NCBI RefSeq assembly: GCF_900177375.1
Contig: NZ_FWZU01000001.1
Coordinates: forward strand, 1 to 64,000
DNA from: Desulfovibrio gilichinskyi
Lineage (GTDB): Bacteria; Desulfobacterota; Desulfovibrionia; Desulfovibrionales; Desulfovibrionaceae
DNA: 64,000 bases
Direction of reading: 5' to 3'
The first letter of the stretch is position 1; each line of letters starts with the position of its first letter. The notes beneath the pieces are model-generated. The model ran no database searches. It worked only from the letters and a program-made list of their open reading frames with translations, and was not told the DNA's origin. A program made the translations under genes and the position numbers. Below are positions 8,118-17,666 of the stretch, one piece after another.

Positions 8118-8838
8118 TCTTTCCTCCATGAACAATTGTTCCGATCTTTTCACCTCTGACAACCCTTGAGATGTTACCTTCTTCAAAAAGGTTGAAGACA
8201 ATTATGGGCAGGTTGTTATCCATGGCTAATGAAATAGCTGTGGAGTCCATAACCCCGATCCGTTTTTCAAGGGTTTCAATATAAGTGATAGATTCAAATT
8301 TAACTGCATCTGAATGTTTCATTGGGTCTTTATCATAGACACCGTCGACTTTGGTAGCTTTAATAATAGCTTCGGCCTTAAGTTCCATTGCTCTGAGAGC
8401 TGCGGCTGTATCTGTTGTGAAAAAGGGATTACCTGTTCCGGCAGCACAAATGACTACGCGTCCTTTTTCAAGATGGCGGATAGCTCTGCGGCGTATGTAT
8501 GGTTCCGCAACAGCCTGCATCGGGATAGCTGATAAAACTCGTGTGTCGCAGTCAAGTTTTTCAAGTGCGTCCTGAACAGCAAGGGCATTCATCACAGTTG
8601 CGAGCATTCCCATGTAGTCGGCTGAAGATCTGTCCATTCCTTTAGCAGAAGCGGATAAACCTCTAAAAATATTTCCGCCGCCGATAACTAAAGCAACCTG
8701 TACTCCGGTTTTGGCTACAGCTGCAATTTCTCTACAGAACTTGTTGATTGCCGCAGGTTCAATACCGAACTGCTGATCCCCGGCGAGAGCTTCACCGCTG
8801 AGTTTGATCATTACTCGTGAATAGTGCAATTTGTCCAT
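8110..8838 (-). CDS. pyrH: UMP kinase (uridylate kinase)
   Basis: A 242-residue amino-acid-kinase-fold enzyme that phosphorylates UMP to UDP. Motifs: [11 protein letters not shown] at the N-terminus, [31 protein letters not shown] (the family-defining stretch) and VDGVYDKDP near the ATP site. Bacterial UMP kinases are hexamers regulated by UTP and GTP. It lies between a tsf terminator and frr. GGGGTAAACT upstream of the ATG serves as ribosome site. Confidence 0.97.
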   Translation of the reverse strand: MDKLHYSRVMIKLSGEALAGDQQFGIEPAAINKFCREIAAVAKTGVQVALVIGGGNIFRGLSASAKGMDRSSADYMGMLATVMNALAVQDALEKLDCDTRVLSAIPMQAVAEPYIRRRAIRHLEKGRVVICAAGTGNPFFTTDTAAALRAMELKAEAIIKATKVDGVYDKDPMKHSDAVKFESITYIETLEKRIGVMDSTAISLAMDNNLPIIVFNLFEEGNISRVVRGEKIGTIVHGGKND

Positions 8839-8959
8839 AGTTTACCCCGTTTTTCCGCGGACATTGTCCGGTTATGAGTAGAAGCAGATCCGGAAAAGAT
8901 TAGCCTTGAGTCGTGGGGGATTCTCCACGCTTAAGTTTCCGGTAAGCATTAACTATTTT

Positions 8960-9094
8960 TTAAAATATATGTGAGTTTTTTGATAACAGAGAGTCTGCTT
9001 CAATGAACTCGGCATAGTAAAATCCTTCCCTAAAAAAACTCAAATTCTTACGAGTCGTTACTCCGTATTGAATCTGAGCTGAAATATTTTCCAT
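8960..9094 (-). CDS. Possible small protein of 44 residues between tsf and pyrH
   Basis: An open frame of 45 codons begins with ATG at 9094, preceded by AAGGAGACATCGCG, a good ribosome-binding site. The predicted protein is polar with aromatic residues near the middle (FFREGFYYAEF) and no signal peptide or recognised motif. It lies in the 430-base gap between the tsf terminator and pyrH, in operon orientation. I do not recognise it. It could instead be a leader segment of pyrH. The good ribosome site is the main support. Confidence 0.4.
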   Translation of the reverse strand: MENISAQIQYGVTTRKNLSFFREGFYYAEFIEADSLLSKNSHIF

Positions 9095-9230
9095 CGCGAT
9101 GTCTCCTTAAATCCGGATGTTGTTCTCTTCCGGCTCGGGTGTTTACTGCGTGGGTTTAAGGCAATATAGGGAATTTTTTTTACTTATCTCGTCCTTCGGC
9201 AGGAGAGCTGCCAAGTATCTAAAAAATCGG

Positions 9231-9260
9231 GCAAAAAAAACGGGCCTTGCGGCCCGTTTC
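9231..9260 (-). terminator. Terminator after rpsB-tsf
   Basis: AAACGGGCC-TTGC-GGCCCGTTT at 9238-9259 is followed on the minus strand by a run of eight T. It ends the rpsB-tsf transcript, so pyrH-frr-uppS must be expressed by readthrough or from a promoter in 8839-9230. Confidence 0.88.
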
Positions 9261-9270
9261 ATAATCCGTC

Positions 9271-9900
9271 TTATTCTTCTTCGGCTTCTTCTGCACCACT
9301 TGCTGCTTCAGCAAGGTTGATGCGTGCGAATCGACCGATCTGCATATTCTCACCGAGAATAGCGATGGTTTCGTTAACGAGATCTTTAATTGTTTTCTTG
9401 TCGTCTTTAATAAAAGGCTGTTCAAGAAGACATACTTCTTTGTAATATTTCTGAATACGTCCAACAACGATCTTTTCAGCAATATTAGCAGGTTTACCTT
9501 CTTCAATAGACTGCTGAAGATAAATTGCTTTTTCTTTTTCAAGAATGTCCTGAGGAAGTTCTTCAGGGCTTACACAGATAGGGTTGGTAGCAGCAATCTG
9601 CATAGCAACGTCTTTAGCAAGCTGAATGAACTGGTCGGATTTAGCAACAAAGTCAGTTTCACATTTAACTTCAACTATAGCAGAAAGCTTACCGTTGCTG
9701 TGCATGTAAGAACCGATAAGTCCTTCACTTGTAGCACGTCCGGCTTTTTTAGCAGCTTTAGAAAGTCCTTTTTCGCGAAGGTAAGTGATAGCTTTTTCTT
9801 GATCACCATCACATTCAGCGAGAGCTTTCTTACAATCCATCATACCTACGCCGGTAAGTTCACGCAGGGCTTTTACCATCTGGGCAGTAATAGCAGCCAT
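9271..9900 (-). CDS. tsf: Translation elongation factor Ts
   Basis: A 209-residue guanine-nucleotide exchange factor for EF-Tu. It has the N-terminal UBA-like module ([19 protein letters not shown]), the conserved [10 protein letters not shown] that contacts EF-Tu, and one compact core. It is the short form seen in many deltaproteobacteria and thermophiles, not the roughly 280-residue E. coli form. The acidic tail (GAEEAEEE) is usual. It follows rpsB by two bases, the universal rpsB-tsf order. Confidence 0.97.
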   Translation of the reverse strand: MAAITAQMVKALRELTGVGMMDCKKALAECDGDQEKAITYLREKGLSKAAKKAGRATSEGLIGSYMHSNGKLSAIVEVKCETDFVAKSDQFIQLAKDVAMQIAATNPICVSPEELPQDILEKEKAIYLQQSIEEGKPANIAEKIVVGRIQKYYKEVCLLEQPFIKDDKKTIKDLVNETIAILGENMQIGRFARINLAEAASGAEEAEEE

Positions 9901-9902
9901 GA

Positions 9903-10685
9903 TTAATCTTCCCCTTGAGCGGTTTCTTCAGCTTCAACTTCAGGAGCAACAGCTTTTTCAGTTGCTTTGACTTTTTCTTCAACCATAGTTGTGTCTTCTT
10001 TGCGACGAGCTGCGCCTTCGATGCAAGCGTCAGCCATGTGAGCTGCGAACAGCTTGATAGCGCGGATAGCGTCATCGTTACCTGGGATGATGTAATCAAC
10101 CAGGTCAGGGTCACAATTAGAGTCAACAACAGCAACTACCGGGATACCGAGTTTGCGGCATTCAAGAATAGCAATATGTTCACGCTTGGGGTCAATGACG
10201 AATGCGACAGCTGGAGATCCGTTGAGATCTTTAATACCGCCGAGTGCGAGGGTAAGTTTTTTAACCTCGCGGCCCATCATTACGATTTCCTTTTTAGGGA
10301 AGCGTTTGATGGAACCGTCTTCGAACATTTCTTCAAGGTTTTTAAGGCGATCAATACGACGTTTGATTGTCTGGAAGTTGGTGAGAGTTCCACCCATCCA
10401 ACGATGTGTTACATGAAACATTCCTGCGCGTGCAGCTTCAGTTGCAACAGCTTCCTGAGCCTGACGTTTGGTTCCGATGAAAAGGACTTTTCCGCCTTTT
10501 GCAACAGAGTCAGAAATGAAATCGTGAGCTTTACGGAAAAGTTTAACAGTCTGCTGGAGGTCCATGATATGGATTCCGTTACGTGCGCCAAAGATGTAAG
10601 GACGCATTTTAGGATTCCATCTGCGAGTCTGGTGACCGAAATGAACGCCTGTTTCCAGCATTTGTTTCATAGTTACATAAGCCAT
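9903..10685 (-). CDS. rpsB: 30S ribosomal protein S2
   Basis: 260 residues from [23 protein letters not shown], a highly conserved S2 N-terminus; [12 protein letters not shown] and [10 protein letters not shown] are also typical. The frame continues upstream to 10739, but the ATG at 10685 has GGAG in the right place and matches the family start. The C-terminal tail is extended and acidic ([18 protein letters not shown]). It is the first gene of the operon and has a long structured leader. Confidence 0.97.
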   Translation of the reverse strand: MAYVTMKQMLETGVHFGHQTRRWNPKMRPYIFGARNGIHIMDLQQTVKLFRKAHDFISDSVAKGGKVLFIGTKRQAQEAVATEAARAGMFHVTHRWMGGTLTNFQTIKRRIDRLKNLEEMFEDGSIKRFPKKEIVMMGREVKKLTLALGGIKDLNGSPAVAFVIDPKREHIAILECRKLGIPVVAVVDSNCDPDLVDYIIPGNDDAIRAIKLFAAHMADACIEGAARRKEDTTMVEEKVKATEKAVAPEVEAEETAQGED

Positions 10686-10710
10686 AATAATTCTCCTGGG
10701 TTTTATCTTC

Positions 10711-10815
10711 CACCTCGGCATCAACAGACTCCACAACAATTGTGAAGCACCCTTATTCGACCGAGGTGTGCGAATTTAGCTACGCACAACTACGGGAAAA
10801 TTGATTTGAAATCAA
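10711..10815 (-). promoter_or_regulatory. Structured rpsB leader, possible autoregulatory element
   Basis: On the transcribed strand an outer 8-bp stem (CACCTCGG at 10761-10768 with CCGAGGTG at 10711-10718) encloses an inner 8-bp stem (CTTCACAA at 10740-10747 with TTGTGGAG at 10729-10736, one G-U pair). A further perfect hairpin, TTGATTT-C-AAATCAA, lies at 10801-10815. In other bacteria rpsB is autoregulated through S2 binding to its leader. That this structure has the same role is inferred. Confidence 0.5.
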
Positions 10816-10884
10816 CCCCGGATGCGAGCAAAAATAAAATACTTTGAAAGTGCCGTAAATCCAACTTTCGGCAGAGCCATGCTT

Positions 10885-11658
10885 CTATTGCACAGGTGTG
10901 CGGATAGATTCATAATTTATTACTGTATTGGATAAAATACCTATGCCTTCTATTTCCACCTCAACCTCGTCTCCCGGTGATAAAGGTCCGATTCCGGGAG
11001 GAGTGCCGGTCAATATAACATCACCCGGGGTGAGAGTCATGACATGTGAGATAAAACTGATAAGCTGCGCCGGAGAGTATATCATGTCGGAGGTATTACC
11101 TTCCTGCCTGACTTTACCGTTGACAATTGTTCTGAGTGACAGAGAATTGGGATCGGTAATTCCGGTTTCAATGCATGGTCCAATCGGGGCGAAAGTATCA
11201 AATCCTTTAGCTCTCGCGAAAACTTTATCTTTTTTTTGAAGATCTCTGGCTGTCACATCGTTGGCACAGGTATATCCGAAGATATGTTTTGCCACATTTT
11301 CCGGCAGTATATTTTTCCCGGTCTGACCTATTATAATTGCCAACTCACCTTCAAAATCAACATGCTCGGACATAGCGGGAATAACAATTTTATCACCGTT
11401 ACCGATGATAGCGGACGGAGGTTTAAAGAAAATCATCGGTTCTTCGGGGATTTCCATATTCAGTTCACGGGCATGCTCGTGATAGTTAAGCCCGGCGCAT
11501 ATTATTTTTGAAGGAACTGCTATAGGAAGTATTGTGCATTCCGCAACCGGAATAAGATTCTTCTTGTTATTTTTTGACAGCAGCGGCTTGAAAAAAATAT
11601 TATCCTCGATCGTTGCGTAAAAGATGGACTCGTTGTGTTTAATTCTGAAGACTTTCAT
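10885..11658 (-). CDS. Fumarylacetoacetate hydrolase family protein
   Basis: A 257-residue FAH-fold protein. The N-terminal part is short and the catalytic domain begins near residue 50 with KIICAGLNYHEHARE. Metal-binding and active-site patterns are visible: VDFEGELAIIIG (two Glu ligands), NDVTARDLQ with an Asp ligand, and LTGTPPGIGPLSPGD near the C-terminus. Family members hydrolyse, decarboxylate or tautomerise oxo-acids, for example oxaloacetate decarboxylases or homoprotocatechuate-pathway isomerases; the substrate cannot be assigned. It stands between RNase J and rpsB. Confidence 0.88.
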   Translation of the reverse strand: MKVFRIKHNESIFYATIEDNIFFKPLLSKNNKKNLIPVAECTILPIAVPSKIICAGLNYHEHARELNMEIPEEPMIFFKPPSAIIGNGDKIVIPAMSEHVDFEGELAIIIGQTGKNILPENVAKHIFGYTCANDVTARDLQKKDKVFARAKGFDTFAPIGPCIETGITDPNSLSLRTIVNGKVRQEGNTSDMIYSPAQLISFISHVMTLTPGDVILTGTPPGIGPLSPGDEVEVEIEGIGILSNTVINYESIRTPVQ

Positions 11659-11757
11659 TTTAACCTTTAAGTTTTTTTATTATAATTGGGACAACATATC
11701 ACAATTTTTTAAAAATATCATGTATTCTTTATGGCTAAATTACAGGTAGTTGCAGAT

Positions 11758-13452
11758 CTAAATTTCGCATTTGGACTCTATTTCCTGAGCTTCGTTTCCG
11801 GTCAGAGAAATAATGAGCGGGATGACCACCGGATCGCGCCCTAAAACCTTGCGGAAAAATCTTCGTAATGCAGAGCGGATTCTTTCTTTGAGTTTAACCG
11901 TCTGGCCCGGCGGAATGTTTTCAAAAACATCTAAAATTATACATTTCGCGTCTTCAAGGACATGCGAATACTGCTGCTCAAAAACAAATCCTTTAGAAGT
12001 TACTTCCGGTCCGCGAATAATTTCTCCGGTGTTAACGTCAATTACTATGGTTACGATGACGAGTCCTTCTCCGGCTAAAAGCTGCCGTTCTTTAATAACA
12101 GACTGCCCGACATCGCCGACACCTTTGCCGTCTACGAGTGTGCATTGAACAGGGATTACTTCTTCAACACGGATTCCATGAGTCAGAAAGGTGATAGGTT
12201 CGCCGTCTTCAATAACTAAAGCTTTTTCCGGAGCTACTCCTGTTTCAACTGCGAGTCTGGAATGTTTGACCAGATGTCTGTATTCACCGTGAACCGGGAT
12301 AAAATATTTGGGCTTAACCGTTTCAAGCATTGTTCGCAGCTCTTCTTTGTGAGCGTGACCTGATGCATGGATACCATGTTTCTTTTCATGAAGAACTTCC
12401 GCACCGAGCTTATAAAGTCTGTTGATGACTCGCGTTATAGCTTTCGTATTGCCCGGTATAAAGCGGGAAGACATGAGGATAAGGTCACCCTTATGTATCT
12501 TGAGTTGGCGGTGTTCTTCGGTTGAAAGCCGTGAAAGTGCGGCAAGAGCTTCTCCCTGTGAACCTGTTACCAGTATAACTATTTCGTGATCATCATAGTA
12601 GGGCAGGTCTTCTATTTCGACAATTGCAGAAGATGGAATGCGCATTTGCCCAAGATCTCTTGCCAGATCAATATTTCTGGCAAGGCTTCTGCCGCTGATT
12701 CCTACTTTTCTGCCTGTTTCAGCTGCAAGGTCGAATATTTCCTGCATCCGCTGAATGTGACTTGAAAAAAGAGTTACTAAAATGCGTCCTTCAGCTTCTT
12801 CAAAAATATTGCGCATGGCCCCTTTGATATCTCTTTCAGTCAGGGCGTATCCGTCCTGTTCAATATTGGTTGAATCTGAAAGAAGCAGGGTTATCCCTTG
12901 GCGTGAAAACTCTTTGATGGCATTTAAGTCAGTTCCATGTCCGTCAAGAGGGTTGCGGTCTATTTTAAAATCACCTGTATGTATGACCCTTCCTACAGGC
13001 GTTTCAATCCCGAGCGCAAAACCGTCTATTATCGAGTGACAGACTGGAAAGAAGTTAAAAAATAAATCACCGAACTGAACTCTGTCATAGGCTTTAACTT
13101 CGCGCAGATCGACATAATCAATGAGATTATGTTCCTGCAGTTTATTTTCAACCAGCCCCAGAGTAAATTTAGACCCGTAAACAGGTACATTAATATAAGG
13201 AAGAAGCCACGGCAACGCTCCGATATGATCTTCATGACCATGAGTTAAAACAATCGCTTTAAGGCGATCTTTCAGAGCCAGAATATGGTCAAAGCGTGGA
13301 ATGGCAACATCTACACCGAAAAGAGCATTATCTGGAAAGAGCAGTCCGCAGTCTACAATAACGACATTCTCTTCAGTACTGAACATCATGCAGTTAAGGC
13401 CGATTTCTCCAAGTCCACCAAGTGGGCATACCGTTAGCTGGTGCTCACTCAT
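11758..13452 (-). CDS. rnj: Ribonuclease J
   Basis: A 564-residue metallo-beta-lactamase/beta-CASP nuclease with 5'-to-3' exo- and endonuclease activity on mRNA and rRNA precursors. The zinc motif THGHEDHIG gives His71, His73, Asp75 and His76. Further ligands lie in CHSIIDGFA and HTGDFKID. LLSDSTN and GHAHKEEL mark the beta-CASP domain, and IPVHGEYRHL is typical. Length fits the family. It overlaps the downstream acyltransferase frame by 8 bases (that gene is upstream on this strand), so the two are probably co-transcribed. Confidence 0.95.
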   Translation of the reverse strand: MSEHQLTVCPLGGLGEIGLNCMMFSTEENVVIVDCGLLFPDNALFGVDVAIPRFDHILALKDRLKAIVLTHGHEDHIGALPWLLPYINVPVYGSKFTLGLVENKLQEHNLIDYVDLREVKAYDRVQFGDLFFNFFPVCHSIIDGFALGIETPVGRVIHTGDFKIDRNPLDGHGTDLNAIKEFSRQGITLLLSDSTNIEQDGYALTERDIKGAMRNIFEEAEGRILVTLFSSHIQRMQEIFDLAAETGRKVGISGRSLARNIDLARDLGQMRIPSSAIVEIEDLPYYDDHEIVILVTGSQGEALAALSRLSTEEHRQLKIHKGDLILMSSRFIPGNTKAITRVINRLYKLGAEVLHEKKHGIHASGHAHKEELRTMLETVKPKYFIPVHGEYRHLVKHSRLAVETGVAPEKALVIEDGEPITFLTHGIRVEEVIPVQCTLVDGKGVGDVGQSVIKERQLLAGEGLVIVTIVIDVNTGEIIRGPEVTSKGFVFEQQYSHVLEDAKCIILDVFENIPPGQTVKLKERIRSALRRFFRKVLGRDPVVIPLIISLTGNEAQEIESKCEI

Positions 13453-14152
13453 TCCTCATCTCCGCATAAGCTTTGTCCATAATATCCTGTAAATCTTCTT
13501 TTACTTTCTCTCTTTCCTTTAAGGAGTACTTGCTTGTATCGATGGGAGGGAGAGCTTTGATTTTAATTTTTTGACAGGGGTTCATTATAAGCTTGCCTTT
13601 ATATAGAACTTTTTCCGGTCCGACCATTAATATAGGAGCTATCGGTTTTTGACATTTTAAAGCCAGAATCATTCCGCCGATCTTAAAAGGCAAAAGTTTG
13701 TTCGGATTTGGATTCCGTGTTCCTTCAGGAAAGATTAATGGAGAATGTCCACTGTTTGCGACATCGACAGCATGCTGAATGTCTTTCATCCCTTTTCTGC
13801 TGTTCTCTCTATCTATTGAAATATGTTTCGCCGCAGCCATTGCATGACCGAATATCGGGAATTTAAATAAGGATTTTTTAGCTACGAATTTAAACTGCCA
13901 TGGACTTAAAAAATGGAACAGCAAAGGGATGTCGAAAAAGCTTTGGTGGTTGACCATGAAAATGTAAGTTTGCTTTTCATCAAGGGCACTGAGGTCTACA
14001 TCAAATTCGCATCCACTGTTTTTAATCATAGCCTTTCCCCAAGAGCGTTCGCACCAGTGGAAATTTTTTTGAGTTTTAGAAAAAATGATTACGAGGGAGT
14101 AAAAAATAGTCAGCGGGAAAAATAGTAAGTAGAAATATATAAGTCTTAGCAT
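13445..14152 (-). CDS. plsC: 1-acyl-sn-glycerol-3-phosphate acyltransferase (PlsC family)
   Basis: A 235-residue acyltransferase with an N-terminal membrane anchor (residues 1-24). The catalytic HX4D box is NHQSFFDIP with His69 and Asp74, and the substrate box is FPEGTRNPNP at 141-150. It makes phosphatidic acid by adding a second acyl chain to lysophosphatidic acid at the inner membrane. It is the first gene of a two-gene unit with rnj. Other members acylate different lysolipids, so the exact acceptor is inferred. Confidence 0.88.
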   Translation of the reverse strand: MLRLIYFYLLFFPLTIFYSLVIIFSKTQKNFHWCERSWGKAMIKNSGCEFDVDLSALDEKQTYIFMVNHQSFFDIPLLFHFLSPWQFKFVAKKSLFKFPIFGHAMAAAKHISIDRENSRKGMKDIQHAVDVANSGHSPLIFPEGTRNPNPNKLLPFKIGGMILALKCQKPIAPILMVGPEKVLYKGKLIMNPCQKIKIKALPPIDTSKYSLKEREKVKEDLQDIMDKAYAEMRNE

Positions 14153-14331
14153 TTTGTTATCGTTAAATATTTAGTGTTAAAAGTTTATTAAATTCAAAAA
14201 ACTACGTTTTGGAGCTTTGCGTTCTTTAACCACTAACTTGATAGTGTAATTTAGCACGGGAAACAAGAGCAGATCTTAAAAAGAAAAAGTTAGGAGTGTA
14301 AAGCCCTTGCCGTATAATGAAATAAAGGGTG

Positions 14332-14368
14332 CTCATAAAAAAGGCTGTGAGGTTAACCTCACAGCCTG
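14332..14368 (-). terminator. Terminator of the EF-G-like gene
   Basis: A perfect 26-base palindrome at 14342-14367 (AGGCTGTGAGGTT and its complement) is followed on the minus strand by a run of T. The rest of the 14153-14442 gap holds no visible ORF; it should contain the plsC-rnj promoter. Confidence 0.85.
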
Positions 14369-14442
14369 ACAATAACAATTTGAAACCGTCAACCCGTTTT
14401 AAGAGGGTTCATAAAGGCTATTAGAATCAATTTTGATCTTCG

Positions 14443-16506
14443 TTAATCCTCAACAGGAGAATCATATTCAGATATAATTTTTTCAGCTATCTGGGATGGG
14501 CATTCTTCATAATGAGAAAACTCCATGGTGAATGTCCCCTGTCCTCCGGTCATAGAGCGCAGGTCCGGTGCATATTGTAGAATTTCCGACATCGGCACAT
14601 GGGCTTTAACTTCAGTTATTCCGGCAGTTGACCCTGATCCTAGGACTTTCCCTCTGCGACTTGAAAGATCTCCTATGATATCTCCCATGAATTCATCCGG
14701 AGCTTCAACAAGAATATTCATAATCGGTTCAAGCAGGGTTACCCCGGCAGCTTCACATGCTTTTTTGAAAGCCATGGACCCCGCAACTTTGAATGCCATT
14801 TCAGACGAATCAACAGCGTGGTATGATCCGTCGTAAAGGGTGACCTGAAAATCGATAATCGGCGCACCTGCCAGTACTCCTCTTGTTGCAGCTTCCTGAA
14901 CGCCTTTATCAACCGCAGGAATGTATTGCTTAGGGATTACGCCGCCGACAATTGCATTAACAAATTTATATCCTGTACCCTTAGGTAGCGGTTCAAGTTT
15001 TATCCAGCAGTCTCCGAACTGTCCGCGACCACCTGACTGTTTTTTATAACGCCCTTGAACTTCCGCTGATCCTTTAATTGTCTCGCGGTAAGGAACTTTC
15101 GGTGTTTTTAAAATTATGTCAGTCTTATAGCGACGTTTTGCCTTTTCAACTGAAATTTCAATATGATTCTGCCCCATGCCGGAAAGGAGAATGTCTCCAG
15201 ACTCACCGTCACGGGAAAGTGTTAAATTGATATCTTCAACGAGAAGCTTCATAATGGCTTGGAAAACCTTATCTTCGTCACCTTTTTCTGCAGGAGCAAG
15301 TGCAAAGGTTATAAGTTGCGGAGCTACTTTAGGCTTTTTAAGTTCAAACCGGTTTTTCTCGTCACAAAGAGTGTCTCCGGTGAAAGTTTCTTTTAACTTG
15401 GCAAGGGTTATGATTGCTCCAGGTCCGACAGGTTCTTTAACAGCACGCTGTTCTTTTCCGTTAAGCAATTGAATTGTTCCGAGTCTTTCTTTGGAATCTC
15501 TTCCGGGATTTGTCAGGGTCAGGTCTCCGGTTACAGTTCCTGATAAAACGCGGCAGACTGTGAGTTGTCCGGCAAACGGGTCTGCCAGAGTTTTGAAAAC
15601 AAAGCATGCAACAGGTGCATCAGGCGAAGACGCTCTGGTTGAACCGTCTTCTGCTTGCCAGTCAGCGTGTTCAAGCGGAGAGGGCAGATAGGTTTGAACC
15701 ATATCCAGTAAGAAAGATCCCCCTTTGTTTTCAAGAGCTGAACCTAAACAAACAGGGAAGATTGTACGGTTTTTTACACCTGAAGAGAGCCCTTCAGTAA
15801 CTTCTTCAGCGGTCAGTTCGCCTATTTCAAGATATTTTTCCATGAGGTTTTCATCACTTTCGGCGATGTTTTCAATCATGGTTTCGCGTAGAATTTCAAT
15901 TTCTTCTGCAAGGTCGTCAGGAATATCGCTTTTGGCGACCTTACCGTTTTCTTCGAACATATATGCTGTGCCGGAAAGCATATCCACAAACCCTTTAAAA
16001 TTTTCCTTGCTTCCTATTGGATACTGGAGCAGTACGGGGCTGATACCGAGCGAAGAGTTCAGGCTGTTGAACGCGGCGTCAAAATCTGCTCGATCACGGT
16101 CCATTTTATTGATAAAAATTATTGCAGGAAGTGCAGCTTTTTCAACTGCCGCCCATATTTTGCGGGAAAGAGGCTTGACTCCGTCCACTGCGTCGATGGT
16201 AAAGATAACACCGTCAGATGCTGTCAAAGTGTATGGAAGATCTCCGCAAAAATTTGGATCACCCGGAGTATCAATAAGGTAGTGGTTGTTTTTCTTCCAT
16301 TTGTAACCGGCAAATCCCGGTTGAATTGATCCGCGGCGTTTAGTTTCTTCAGGCTCGTTATCGAGGGATGTTGTTCCTTCTTCGATTTTGCCGAGACGAT
16401 CAATTACGCCTGTGTTAAAAAGTAGCATTTCTGCGGTCGATGTTTTACCACAACCGCTATGGCCTACAAGTGCATAAGTCCGTTGGTTCTTCAAGGCTTC
16501 AGACAT
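14443..16506 (-). CDS. EF-G-like translational GTPase (EF-G2 type)
   Basis: A 687-residue GTPase with all five EF-G domains. G1 is GHSGCGKT at residues 15-22, G3 is DTPGDPNFCG and G4 is NKMDRD. Switch I has RRGSIQPGFAG in place of the classical RGITI, and the family IV motif GGRGQFGDCWI is present. These variations are typical of the paralogous EF-G-like group rather than the main FusA, which normally sits beside rpsG and tufA. Family members are ribosome-associated GTPases of unclear task. It is a single gene with its own terminator. Confidence 0.88.
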   Translation of the reverse strand: MSEALKNQRTYALVGHSGCGKTSTAEMLLFNTGVIDRLGKIEEGTTSLDNEPEETKRRGSIQPGFAGYKWKKNNHYLIDTPGDPNFCGDLPYTLTASDGVIFTIDAVDGVKPLSRKIWAAVEKAALPAIIFINKMDRDRADFDAAFNSLNSSLGISPVLLQYPIGSKENFKGFVDMLSGTAYMFEENGKVAKSDIPDDLAEEIEILRETMIENIAESDENLMEKYLEIGELTAEEVTEGLSSGVKNRTIFPVCLGSALENKGGSFLLDMVQTYLPSPLEHADWQAEDGSTRASSPDAPVACFVFKTLADPFAGQLTVCRVLSGTVTGDLTLTNPGRDSKERLGTIQLLNGKEQRAVKEPVGPGAIITLAKLKETFTGDTLCDEKNRFELKKPKVAPQLITFALAPAEKGDEDKVFQAIMKLLVEDINLTLSRDGESGDILLSGMGQNHIEISVEKAKRRYKTDIILKTPKVPYRETIKGSAEVQGRYKKQSGGRGQFGDCWIKLEPLPKGTGYKFVNAIVGGVIPKQYIPAVDKGVQEAATRGVLAGAPIIDFQVTLYDGSYHAVDSSEMAFKVAGSMAFKKACEAAGVTLLEPIMNILVEAPDEFMGDIIGDLSSRRGKVLGSGSTAGITEVKAHVPMSEILQYAPDLRSMTGGQGTFTMEFSHYEECPSQIAEKIISEYDSPVED

Positions 16507-16712
16507 TCACAACTCCGTTTCTCTGAATGTTCAATTAGCCGGGATAAAAGTCCCTGCTCCCAGTACGATTGTGCAACTTATACTTTTACAATGGTTAGCA
16601 CATATTGTGACACCATTGCCAACATGTCAAGCACAGAGAATTAATGAATGTTGTTTTGCAGATGCCCGTTAAACAAGAAAAAAAATAATGATTTTATTCG
16701 GAGGTTCTTATA

Positions 16713-17666
16713 GTGACTGATGCTCAAATATACAGTTTTGACCCGGACGAAATAGACTGTTCCGGTAGCTGGCTGCTTTATCCTTCTCTATTTGATGAAG
16801 AGTTTATCAGTTCTATAAAAACAGTGGGACAGCTTGCACCTGTTCTTCTCGCAAAGAATGGAAATAAAGTTGTTCTTGTTGCCGGACGATCAAGGGTTCT
16901 TGCAGCTGAAAGGCTGGGCCTGAACGTGTCGGGTGTTTTTGTGGACGCCAGAGAAGATATTTCACGGGCATTTGTTCATATGGAAGAGAACCGGACACGG
17001 GTCATAGATGATGCTCTTAAACTGACTGTTTTCAGATTTTTTCATAATCGTGTATCCGAAGAAGAACTGTCCAAACGAGTCGCACCTCTATTAGGTATAA
17101 AATTCAAGGATAGAGATCTGAAACTCTGGCTCGAATGGCTGTCTTTGCCGCAGGAGTTTGATGATATCCTTAAGTCCGGTAATTTCCCTCTTGCGGCGGT
17201 GTCAATCTTATCAAAACTTTCAGCTGATGATAAAAAAGCGGTTCTGCCTTATTTTGAAAAATTAGGCTGGTCCCGTTCAAATGCTGTAAATTTCTTAACA
17301 TGGCTTTATGAAACATCCAGAAGAGATAAAAAATCTGTAGCGGTTCTAATTTCAGAGCATGAGCTTTCTCCTGCAAAGGAAAACGAATCTCCTAAAGATG
17401 GTGTTGCGCGTCTTTGTAAGGCGGCAAAACAGCTTCGTTCTCCAGAATATAGTAAGCTTCTTAAAACTCAGGAAACAATTGTCTCTGAAATTTGCGCCGG
17501 TACAAAATGGCGGGTTGAATCCGTCGGTAATTTTGAAACAGGTGAAGTTCTGCTTCAAACCCGTTTCAAGTCGCGGGAAGTTCTGCAAAAGGCTGTTGAA
17601 GATTTGAATTCTATTCAGAAGTCAGACGGTTGGGGTAAGCTTTTTGAAATCGGCAGGGAAAAGTAA
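16713..17666 (+). CDS. ParB/Spo0J N-domain-like protein upstream of radical SAM gene
   Basis: A 317-residue protein starting at GTG with GGAGG upstream. Residues 20-95 resemble the ParB N-terminal (CTPase) domain: IKTVGQLAPVLLAK, AGRSRVLAAERLG in place of the usual GERRxRAA, and HMEENRTR for the ENxxR motif. The next 110 residues may be the HTH-like part. The remainder is unrecognised. It overlaps the radical SAM gene by one base (TAATG), so the two are translationally coupled, which argues for a role with that enzyme rather than in chromosome partition. Confidence 0.7.
   Translation: MTDAQIYSFDPDEIDCSGSWLLYPSLFDEEFISSIKTVGQLAPVLLAKNGNKVVLVAGRSRVLAAERLGLNVSGVFVDAREDISRAFVHMEENRTRVIDDALKLTVFRFFHNRVSEEELSKRVAPLLGIKFKDRDLKLWLEWLSLPQEFDDILKSGNFPLAAVSILSKLSADDKKAVLPYFEKLGWSRSNAVNFLTWLYETSRRDKKSVAVLISEHELSPAKENESPKDGVARLCKAAKQLRSPEYSKLLKTQETIVSEICAGTKWRVESVGNFETGEVLLQTRFKSREVLQKAVEDLNSIQKSDGWGKLFEIGREK

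Noticed and set aside
9915-10745. A 276-codon plus-strand open frame
   Set aside because: It lies fully antisense to rpsB, is Cys/Phe-rich in the manner of a mirror frame and has no ribosome site; rpsB is certain.
15725-16282. A 185-codon plus-strand open frame
   Set aside because: Antisense to the EF-G-like gene, Ser-rich mirror of its codons, no independent support.
16713-17666. Chromosome-partition parB
   Set aside because: There is no parA neighbour and the protein is coupled to a radical SAM gene; the domain is only ParB-like.
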